Shown in pieces: positions 7,174 through 12,511 of a stretch of DNA of 12,511 nucleotides. The position numbers were made by a program, and so were the translations under genes. The notes under the pieces are model-generated. The model ran no database searches. It saw only the letters and a list, made by a program, of their open reading frames with translations, and was not told where the DNA came from. How positions within the stretch are numbered: the first letter of the stretch is position 1; each line of letters starts with the position of its first letter. Origin of the DNA: Candidatus Fermentibacterota bacterium (lineage in GTDB: Bacteria; JAFGKV01); assembly GCA_030620115.1 (NCBI GenBank), contig JAUXFG010000116.1:1-12511 (forward strand). Reading direction: 5' to 3'.

Positions 7174-7201
7174 GTTGGATGTTGAATGTTCGATGTTCGA
7201 T
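7174..7201. repeat. 7-bp tandem iteration (GTTCGAT), four units
   Basis: Heptamers GTTGGAT, GTTGAAT, GTTCGAT, GTTCGAT, then GTTTCC. Same family as 5028-5041 and inverted relative to 4913-4947, so related iterations lie on both sides of the ABC ATPase/permease pair. Confidence 0.75.
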
Positions 7202-7390
7202 GTTTCCCCTTCCTCCTCCCAATAACCCTCATCGGGAGCTTCGTCGATTTTCCCAACCCTCTAACCCGGGCCACTCATCAGTCCTACCCAAACAATCGCC
7301 AGATGTTTCGATTCCCTAAGCGTACCTATTCTATCTGCCACGCTTCATTCCTGGGATCGGATCACATCCGTCCAAGATTACGGATCAGTC

Positions 7391-7472
7391 GTAGGTTGGG
7401 TTAGCGCAGCGTAACCCAACAACCCCGGCCAAACCATGAATCGTCGGGTTACGCTTTGCTAACCCGACCTAC
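7391..7472. repeat. Pair of 30-bp inverted arms, each itself a hairpin
   Basis: Arms 7391-7420 and 7443-7472 are imperfect inverted copies. Each arm folds alone: GTTGGGTTA, 8-base loop, TAACCCAAC on the left; GTCGGGTTA, 8-base loop, TAACCCGAC on the right (9-bp perfect stems). The stem pairs differ by compensating T/A versus C/G changes. The element resembles the widespread 'GTAGGTCGGGTTAGC' intergenic repeats of environmental bacteria; that likeness is from memory. Confidence 0.75.
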
Positions 7473-7491
7473 AGCTCTCCAGCGAGTAATG

Positions 7492-7615
7492 TGCACGGTC
7501 TTGTCCTGTGGAGGGACGCGCTCCGTCGCGTCCGCCGTATTGGCACCAACAGCGGCCATGACGGAGCATGGCCCTCCAGCGGTGGATATGCACGGTCCTA
7601 TCCTGTGGAGGGACG
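7492..7615. repeat. 27-bp direct repeat flanking two perfect hairpins
   Basis: Copies at 7492-7518 and 7589-7615 differ at two bases and are offset by 97 bp. Between and overlapping them are two perfect 7-bp stems: GGACGCG/CGCGTCC (7514-7533) and GGCCATG/CATGGCC (7554-7573), both with loops containing a CCGT or ACGG tetramer. This looks like REP-type units in tandem. Confidence 0.65.
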
Positions 7616-7709
7616 TCCGACCACTCGCGGATCGCGTTCGGGGAAAAGGGGAATGGGGAAGCGTTGAGCGTTCAGCGATAAGCGTACAGATGAAGGTAGA
7701 CAGCCGTCC

Positions 7710-7840
7710 TTGGAGTGCGATGCTTGCGCCTTGATTGGAGGGAGCCACGCTCCCGCCATTGCGCCCTCGCCGAGTCGATATCTCCTCATGGTAGGCTGAT
7801 GGATGCCTGATGGGCGGCGCAAGCATGTCTGCCCCTCCAA
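7710..7840. repeat. Long inverted repeat, 131 bp end to end
   Basis: Left arm 7710-7730 (TTGGAG, then ATGCTTGCGCC) matches the reverse complement of right arm 7816-7840 in its outer 6 and inner 11 bases, with unequal unmatched middles. Between them is a short stem, GGGAGC/GCTCCC, near 7740-7755. Terminal inverted repeats around a short non-coding core fit a MITE-like or REP-pair element. Confidence 0.55.
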
Positions 7841-8096
7841 GATGTATGAGAGAGGGATCGGCGGTCAGGGCGCCAGGAAGAAGTCAAGGCAAAAGCTTGA
7901 GCTCCGGTTTTGACAATTTACGAGAAACGCGTTGATCAGGCCTGGACCGGCACGGCACCGAGCGCTCGGGATCCGACGTAATCTCATCGAAAAGCGGGAC
8001 GAAACCGGGCCATGTCGCACGAATGTCGTCCCTCGGCGAGGCCGAAGTCCACGCCGAGTTGGCAGTCTGGTATGACGAGATCTGTTGGTTTATCCT

Positions 8097-8439
8097 CTAC
8101 GTGTATACATCCGCCTTGAGGATGCTGACGACGATATCGATGATCACACGGTATGATCGCCGATCGAGAGTGCCGGCCACGGCGACCATCAGCGATGTGT
8201 TCGCGGTAAAAAGTTTTCCGGGGCGGGCATAGCTGATTCTCTGCAGGCCACCGTTTGTGAAATGGGAATCATCAATACGCGCAGCCTTCGGATCAGCGTA
8301 TGGATTGCTGGTCACCTCACAGAATCCAGTCGTCGCGTCCTGCAGATGCAAGGACTACTGCTGGACGAAGCTTAGTTGAGGATAAGTCAGAGAAGGGGAA
8401 TCTGACAACAACTACGTCGCCTGCCGAAGGTGAGACCAT
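8097..8439 (-). pseudogene. MazF/PemK-family toxin with a mid-gene frameshift
   Basis: Read in two frames this is a PemK/MazF-type mRNA interferase of about 114 residues. Frame one starts at ATG 8439 with GAGGAGG (8447-8453) seven bases upstream and reads MVSPSAGDVVVVRFPFSDL, then STKLRPAVVLASAGRDDWIL, the hallmark N-terminal strand and KxRPAxVL motif. It hits TGA at 8317-8319. The other frame resumes at 8321 with CEVTSNPYADPK and continues through SYARPGKLFTANTSLM to TAG at 8097-8099, the normal family C-terminus. Losing one TG from a TGTG at the junction (ATTCTGTGTGAG to ATTCTGTGAG) explains the shift exactly, so it is a 2-base slippage in the DNA or an assembly error. The gene overlaps the end of the antitoxin by 28 bp. 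As written, the toxin is truncated at 40 residues and should be inactive. Confidence 0.85.
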
Positions 8440-8624
8440 GCTTCATCCTCCTCAAGACGGTTCCAGTCTTTTCCCAGAGCGTTTTCGCTGAGAAGGGCTG
8501 TCTCTGATACAGTGAGCTCATCTATTATCGTAACGATCGCAGGGTGAGGGGCGTCCAATTGGACAGGCTCCTTCAGATGAACACTACCATCCTTTTCGAT
8601 TATGGCTTGTACTGATCTGAGCAT
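8412..8624 (-). CDS. Small antitoxin of the MazF/PemK-like pair
   Basis: Seventy residues. The product has a short N-terminal beta hairpin (LRSVQAIIEKDGSVHLKEPV), a strand AIVTIIDE, and an acidic C-terminal tail, LLSENALGKDWNRLEEDEAW, of the type that wraps and blocks MazF-like toxins. The pattern 'ALLSE..AL..DWNR.EEDEAWSHL' is familiar from antitoxins encoded directly before PemK/MazF toxins in cyanobacteria and other environmental bacteria. The start at ATG 8624 is chosen because GGGAGGT (8634-8640) lies nine bases upstream and a promoter sits just beyond. A same-frame ATG at 8873 would add 83 residues with no likeness to antitoxins. The tail codons double as the ribosome binding site and start of the toxin gene. 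It probably autoregulates through the inverted repeat at 8666-8692. Confidence 0.8.
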   Translation of the reverse strand: MLRSVQAIIEKDGSVHLKEPVQLDAPHPAIVTIIDELTVSETALLSENALGKDWNRLEEDEAWSHLRQAT

Positions 8625-8650
8625 GATAGATTGACCTCCCTTTTCGAATA

Positions 8651-8679
8651 AGAATACCAAGAATGAAGGACAATTGCAA
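8651..8679 (-). promoter_or_regulatory. Sigma-70-like promoter of the toxin-antitoxin pair
   Basis: On the minus strand TTGCAA (8674-8679) is followed by exactly 17 bases and TATTCT (8651-8656), 26 bp before the antitoxin start. Each hexamer matches four of six consensus bases. Position, spacing and overlap with the inverted repeat make it plausible. Confidence 0.55.
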
Positions 8680-8692
8680 CCAAATTGTCCTT
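8666..8692. promoter_or_regulatory. Operator-like inverted repeat overlapping the -35 box
   Basis: AAGGACAATT (8666-8675), a 7-base spacer, and AATTGTCCTT (8683-8692) form a perfect 10-bp inverted repeat. It overlaps the -35 box of the antitoxin promoter, where an autoregulating antitoxin would bind. There is no T-run on either strand, so a terminator is unlikely. Confidence 0.6.
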
Positions 8693-8875
8693 TCCCATCC
8701 AAGGATATGGTTCCAGCGTCAAGATCCTGCTCGCTGCCCGGCTCTCTGAGGCCGGTACATTGAGCGAAGATGTATAACTTCTCAATGAGTCCGGCGATAT
8801 CGGGAAAATGCCTCTCAATCCTCCTTTGCGAAAGGGGGAGAAGGTCGGATGCCCGGATTTGTTGAGGAATCACAT

Positions 8876-8909
8876 AATCTCTAGTAAATCCATGGATTTA
8901 CTAGAGATT
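8876..8909. repeat. Perfect 34-bp palindrome centred on CCATGG
   Basis: Bases 8876-8892 are the exact reverse complement of 8893-8909, with no loop or mismatch; each half carries AATCTCTAGTAAATCCA. It is AT-rich, unlike the GC-rich REP elements nearby. No poly-T tract follows directly, so it is not a standard terminator. Confidence 0.9.
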
Positions 8910-9061
8910 TATTCAAGTTCGAAAATGCCGGTGGCGCCCTGGCGAAACCGGAGGTAGTCTGGACACCGCGACGCGATTGCAATTGCTCTACGTAGCTGAC
9001 ATCACTATTTTTCACGCACACACACTCTCCGCATTGAACCATCAAATCGGGAGGTGCAGCC

Positions 9062-12000
9062 ATGAACCGTCGGATTCCGGGATCAATTCTCGCAGTCTTG
9101 CTCCTTCTCCTCTTCGCTCCTTTTGCCACTTCTTCCGCCACGGGTTCGGGCAACTGCCTGGACTTCGACGGCACAGACGACTATGCGGACGGCACAGGCA
9201 TCTCCACTTCCCTGACCAACCTCACCCTGGAGGCGTGGGTCTATCATCACACTCTGCCGAACTCCATCGAGCGGTATGTGACCATCCAGGGTGTGGTAGC
9301 TGTGTTGCGTCACGACGGAGTCAGCCACCAAGGGCAACTCCACTTCTACATCAAGACTGATGGGGTTCGACGCGATATCCGCGTCAACGGCGCGCTACAG
9401 CTCGATCGATGGTATCACGTGGCGGGTACGTGGGATGGCACGAATATGAAGCTCTATTTGGACGGTAAGGAGGTGGGGACGCTCGCGCCGGGAGGAAGCC
9501 TGGATGCCCCCAACGGAGACGTTCGGCTGAGCAGCTCCGGCGAGCCTATGGACGGGTACGTGGACGAGGTACGTATCTGGAGCGTGGCCCGCAGCCCCGA
9601 CGAGATCCGTTCGAACATGTACACAACGCTGAGCGGTTCTGAAAGCGGTCTGGAGAGCTACTGGAAGCTGGACGAGAGCTCCGGTTCCACGGCCTACGAC
9701 AGCGCCGGCTCTGTGGATCTCACTCTCTACAACATGACCAATAGCGATTGGGTGACTTCGGGGGCATTCTCCGGTCCCCGCAACGTCTTGGATTTCGATG
9801 GAACTGATGATTACGTCAACGTGCCTGATGACAATTCTCTCGACTTTGAAGCGGGCGAGGACTTCACGATAGAGCTCTGGGTGAAGGACAATGGCAGCAG
9901 TCCGGCATGCAACCTGGTATCCAAGGGCGACGGCGCGCAGTCCAGTGAATGGGGTATCAGGGACAACTGGGACGGCAGTACGATCATATTCAGGAACAAC
10001 AGCAATCAGAGCTTGAGTGCAAGCGGTGTTTTGGACGGCTCTTGGCATCACGTGGCGGTGGTGGGAGACCGTGACGGCGATTTCCGACTATACGTTGACG
10101 GTGTATTGAAGGATACAGAACCTTTTTCGTCGTACGGGACATTCTCGAATTCCTATCCGCTGAACATAGGGAGAAGAAGTCACCACAACGACGAGTACTT
10201 CACTGGCCGCATAGACGAGGTCCGCATCTGGAACGATGTGCGCACGCCGACGGAGATTCGGGGGCACATGTGCGAGGCGCTTGTGGGGGACGAGAGCGGC
10301 CTCGTCGCCTACTACCGTTTCGACCAGGTTGGCGGCGCCACGCTCTACGACTGGAGCTCCAACGCGAATGCGGGCACGCTTACCAATATGATGGATGGCG
10401 ACTGGGTGGCCTGCGCCGCCTTCAACACCTGGATTGGTTGTTTCACCAATATGTGGAGCTCCTATCGGAACTGGAGTCTAGATGTCATCCCCAATTCCAC
10501 AGCAGCTAACGTGGGCATCCCCTATGCAGGCTGGGAGTGGCCAGTTATCACTGACAACTATGCCTGCAACCACCTGTGTATCGGCGACGGCGCCACATTG
10601 CAGATCCTGTCCGGCTGGACCTTGACGCTGAACGGTAACGCCTTCAGCTCAGGCAGCACTACTGATGACGGAGAGGTTGATCTCACCGGTGCTTCGGCGG
10701 CTCACGCCATTGCGGGCACGTTTGAGAATGTTGAGCTCAATGAAGCCGGCGGCGCCGAGCTTGAGGGCGATGCCACCATCAACGGCATCCTGACGCTGAC
10801 ATCCGGCGCCCTCACGCTGGGAGCGAACACGCTTACACTGAAGAATGCCATTGCCGGCACTGCAACGAACCTGAACGCGGGGAACACCTCATCCATCACC
10901 ATTGCGGGAAACGGGACGGGCATCAATGTCCCCGGTTCGGTCACGGAGCTGAACAATGTCACCCTAAACAACATCAACGGCACCACCCTGCAGAACACCC
11001 TGGGGCTTGACGGTACGTTGACGCTCACCAACGGGACGTTCACGGTGGGAGCGAACACGCTCACGCTGAAGAATGCCATTGCCGGCACTGCCACGAACCT
11101 GAGCGCGGGGAACACCTCATCCATCACTATCGCGGGCAGCGGGACCGGCGTGAACATCCCCGGTTCGGTCACGGAGCTGAACAATGTCACCTTGGACAAC
11201 ACCAACGGCACCGCCCTGCAGAACACCCTGGGGCTTGACGGCACGTTAATGCTGACCGACGGAGCGCTCTCCATCGGGACAAACACGTTAACACTGAATG
11301 GGTTGATCTCTGTGGGCTCGGGGAGTCTGACTGGTGGTTCATCCTCCGACATCGTGTTCGGTGGTTCGGGAGCGAGCACGGATCTTCCCGCAGTGAGCCT
11401 GAATGACCTGACCATCAACAGAGCCAATGGCATTGGGCTGGCTGGTGACGTCACCGTTGACGGCACCCTGACGATGACGGACGGAGCGATTACCTTGAAT
11501 GGTAGTACACTTTCCTACGGTCCAAGCGGAACGCTCAGGTATCACGGCTCTGCTGCACAAACTACTACGGCCGCTGAGTTCCCATCCGCGGATGGCCCTC
11601 AAAATGTGACCGTAGAGAATACAAGTGGCGTGAACCTCTCTTTTGCCAGAACCATTGATGGAACTCTGGCGCTGATCAGTGGCGACCTGGACTTGAGCGG
11701 CTACACGCTGACCCTGGGCGCCAGTGCCACCTTGAGCGAATCCGACGGCAACACCGTGAAGGGTGACTCGGGCGCCATCACCACCACGCGCACGTTCAAC
11801 GCAGATGACCTGAGCACGGGAGAGAACATTGCCGGCATGGGTGCGGAGATCACAACCAATGCTGGCTTGGGCCAGACAACCATAACCCGTGGGCACGCCG
11901 TGCAGACGGCCAAAGGCGTGGAGGGCATCCTTCGGTACTTCGACATCACCCCCACGAACAACTCCGGCCTGGACGCCACGCTGATGTTTCATTACGACGA

Positions 12001-12511
12001 TTCCGAGTTGAACGGTCTCACGGAATCCGATCTGGAGTTGTACCGTTCCGCGAACGAAGGCATTACCTGGTCCAATCCGGGCGGAACCGTGGACACGGAT
12101 AACGAGACGATTACCGTTTCCGGCATAGACGTGCTCTCTCGATGGTCGGCGTTTGAGGGCTCCGGTATATTCACGAACATCGGCGCAGGTCTCCCGGGGG
12201 TAAGCTGCTGCAGCGTAGCGTGGGGGGACTACGACAACGACGGCGACCTGGACGCGCTCGTGGCCGGGTATACCAGCAGTGGCCACATCACGCGCATCTA
12301 CCGCAATGATAGTGGTACGTTCACGAACATCGGCGCCGGTCTCCCGGGGGTACTTTACTGCAGCGTAGCGTGGGGGGACTACGACAACGACGGCGACCTG
12401 GACGCGCTCGTGGCCGGGTATATCAGCAGTGGCCGCATCACGCGCATCTACCGCAACGAGGGCTCCGGTACATTCACCAACATCGGCGCAGGTTTGCCAG
12501 GCGTACGCGAT
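9062..12511 (+). CDS. Large secreted LamG/FG-GAP repeat surface protein (C-terminus outside window)
   Basis: The frame is open for 1150 codons to the right edge. GGAGGT (9050-9055) lies six bases before the ATG. Residues 1-25 are a signal peptide (NRRIPGSILAVLLLLLFAPF). Two LamG/concanavalin-like domains follow, at about 32-200 and 240-420; each opens with LDFDGTDDY and closes with DEVRIW. Such domains usually bind glycans. Next comes a beta-rich stretch (about 450-950) with TLTLxxG turns, including a 76-residue repeat (units at about 587, 663 and 739). A segment at about 960-1035 (RYFDITPTNNSGLDATLMFHY, one residue over the quoted core, up to VLSRWSAFE) is common in secreted proteins of FCB bacteria. 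From about 1036, FG-GAP/VCBS-type repeats of 50-51 residues begin, each with WGDYDNDGDLDALVAGY; the Asp residues at 1056, 1058, 1060, 1062 and 1064 fit a calcium loop. A C-terminal sorting domain (for example type IX) would be expected beyond the edge, which I cannot see. Confidence 0.9.
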   Translation, partial: MNRRIPGSILAVLLLLLFAPFATSSATGSGNCLDFDGTDDYADGTGISTSLTNLTLEAWVYHHTLPNSIERYVTIQGVVAVLRHDGVSHQGQLHFYIKTDGVRRDIRVNGALQLDRWYHVAGTWDGTNMKLYLDGKEVGTLAPGGSLDAPNGDVRLSSSGEPMDGYVDEVRIWSVARSPDEIRSNMYTTLSGSESGLESYWKLDESSGSTAYDSAGSVDLTLYNMTNSDWVTSGAFSGPRNVLDFDGTDDYVNVPDDNSLDFEAGEDFTIELWVKDNGSSPACNLVSKGDGAQSSEWGIRDNWDGSTIIFRNNSNQSLSASGVLDGSWHHVAVVGDRDGDFRLYVDGVLKDTEPFSSYGTFSNSYPLNIGRRSHHNDEYFTGRIDEVRIWNDVRTPTEIRGHMCEALVGDESGLVAYYRFDQVGGATLYDWSSNANAGTLTNMMDGDWVACAAFNTWIGCFTNMWSSYRNWSLDVIPNSTAANVGIPYAGWEWPVITDNYACNHLCIGDGATLQILSGWTLTLNGNAFSSGSTTDDGEVDLTGASAAHAIAGTFENVELNEAGGAELEGDATINGILTLTSGALTLGANTLTLKNAIAGTATNLNAGNTSSITIAGNGTGINVPGSVTELNNVTLNNINGTTLQNTLGLDGTLTLTNGTFTVGANTLTLKNAIAGTATNLSAGNTSSITIAGSGTGVNIPGSVTELNNVTLDNTNGTALQNTLGLDGTLMLTDGALSIGTNTLTLNGLISVGSGSLTGGSSSDIVFGGSGASTDLPAVSLNDLTINRANGIGLAGDVTVDGTLTMTDGAITLNGSTLSYGPSGTLRYHGSAAQTTTAAEFPSADGPQNVTVENTSGVNLSFARTIDGTLALISGDLDLSGYTLTLGASATLSESDGNTVKGDSGAITTTRTFNADDLSTGENIAGMGAEITTNAGLGQTTITRGHAVQTAKGVEGILRYFDITPTNNSGLDATLMFHYDDSELNGLTESDLELYRSANEGITWSNPGGTVDTDNETITVSGIDVLSRWSAFEGSGIFTNIGAGLPGVSCCSVAWGDYDNDGDLDALVAGYTSSGHITRIYRNDSGTFTNIGAGLPGVLYCSVAWGDYDNDGDLDALVAGYISSGRITRIYRNEGSGTFTNIGAGLPGVRD
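10819..11290 (+). repeat. 228-bp in-frame tandem repeat, two full units and a partial third
   Basis: Units begin at 10819, 11047 and about 11275, exactly 228 bp (76 codons) apart. The first two are almost identical at the DNA level (for example CTGAAGAATGCCATTGCCGG in both), while the third diverges after the first few codons. This indicates recent in-frame duplication within the large surface-protein gene. Confidence 0.85.
12171..12511 (+). repeat. Near-identical 150/153-bp FG-GAP-coding repeats
   Basis: The unit starting TCACGAACATCGGCGC recurs at 12171, 12321 and, as TCACCAACATCGGCGC, at 12474, giving spacings of 150 and 153 bp. The first two units differ at only a few bases, including long runs of identical codons around the DYDNDGDLD motif. 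The third is cut by the window edge. Confidence 0.85.

Larger units (their letters stand above)
7075..8096. other. One-kilobase repeat-rich intergenic region
   Basis: No gene is supported between the ABC ATPase start and the toxin stop. The region is a chain of short repeats: a 12-bp iteration (7125-7160), a 7-bp iteration (7174-7201), a pair of 30-bp inverted arms (7391-7472), a 27-bp direct repeat (7492-7615) and a long inverted repeat (7710-7840). Stretches 7207-7390 and 7850-8096 show nothing I can identify. The promoter of the ABC cassette should lie near 7090-7200, but I see no good -35/-10 pair. Confidence 0.6.
8625..9061. other. Divergent intergenic region between antitoxin and LamG/FG-GAP gene
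   Basis: This 437-bp region separates genes transcribed outward in both directions. It holds the toxin-antitoxin promoter and operator (8651-8692), the 34-bp palindrome (8876-8909), and the upstream region of the large plus-strand gene. Frames of 70-100 codons exist here, but none looks like a protein family. A plus-strand promoter is expected between 8910 and 9045; I see none with good spacing. Confidence 0.55.

Noticed and set aside
7125-7205. Possible CRISPR array in the iterated region
   Set aside because: Units are 7 and 12 bp with no unique spacers; they are simple tandem iterations.
8625-8873. Longer antitoxin start at ATG 8873
   Set aside because: The extra 83 residues lack antitoxin features and would span the promoter and operator; ATG 8624 has GGGAGGT at good spacing.
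8881-9174. 97-codon minus-strand frame ending inside the 34-bp palindrome
   Set aside because: It overlaps the start of the large plus-strand gene and has no ribosome site or family likeness.
10702-12286. Two long minus-strand open frames (254 and 315 codons) opposite the large surface-protein gene
   Set aside because: They are compositional shadows of a GC-rich repetitive gene: no ribosome site, repetitive translation, overlapping each other, and the plus frame has clear LamG and FG-GAP domains.

Overview
The window looks like chromosome from an uncultured Gram-negative bacterium. It encodes a LolA-like periplasmic carrier, a predicted outer-membrane beta-barrel ending in Phe, and exported LamG/FG-GAP proteins. 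Real genes have strong AAGGAGG-type ribosome binding sites, and the intergenic DNA is full of short palindromic and iterated repeats. This mix recalls FCB-group or related candidate-phylum genomes, but that placement is inference; there is no rRNA or other marker gene.

Layout. (a) 1-792, minus: N-terminal part of an exported protein that runs off the left edge. (b) 793-2720: an accessory stretch with an AbiEi-family antitoxin gene (minus), a 40-codon ORF overlapping its stop that is probably all that is left of the AbiEii toxin, several hairpin repeats, and a frameshifted MNT-type nucleotidyltransferase pseudogene (plus). (c) 2721-7074, minus: a trans-envelope cassette in transcription order: LolD-like ABC ATPase, FtsX/MacB-type permease, a 361-bp repeat-bearing gap, LolA-like periplasmic protein, beta-barrel outer-membrane protein. 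(d) 7075-8096: about 1 kb without a gene, holding 7-bp and 12-bp iterations and several inverted repeats. (e) 8097-8624, minus: a MazEF/PemIK-like toxin-antitoxin pair with a readable promoter and operator-like hairpin; the toxin frame is broken in the middle. (f) 8625-9061: non-coding, with a perfect 34-bp palindrome. (g) 9062 to the right edge, plus: a very large secreted protein (1150 residues visible) with two LamG domains, a beta-rich region with 76-residue repeats, and nearly identical FG-GAP/VCBS-type repeats with calcium-binding DxDxDG motifs.

The ABC genes, LolA-like carrier and outer-membrane protein plausibly act together: the ATPase/permease energises release or extrusion of a lipid or lipoprotein from the inner membrane, the carrier crosses the periplasm, and the beta-barrel receives the cargo or works at the outer membrane. 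The three toxin-antitoxin or MNT-type loci each keep an antitoxin or a recognisable core but have a damaged effector, so the flanks of the cassette read as a graveyard of small selfish or defence modules. No single clearly unprecedented system is visible. The best leads are the broken toxins beside an intact, promoter-bearing antitoxin, the 34-bp palindrome, the ABC/LolA/barrel cassette, and the recently duplicated repeats in the large surface protein.
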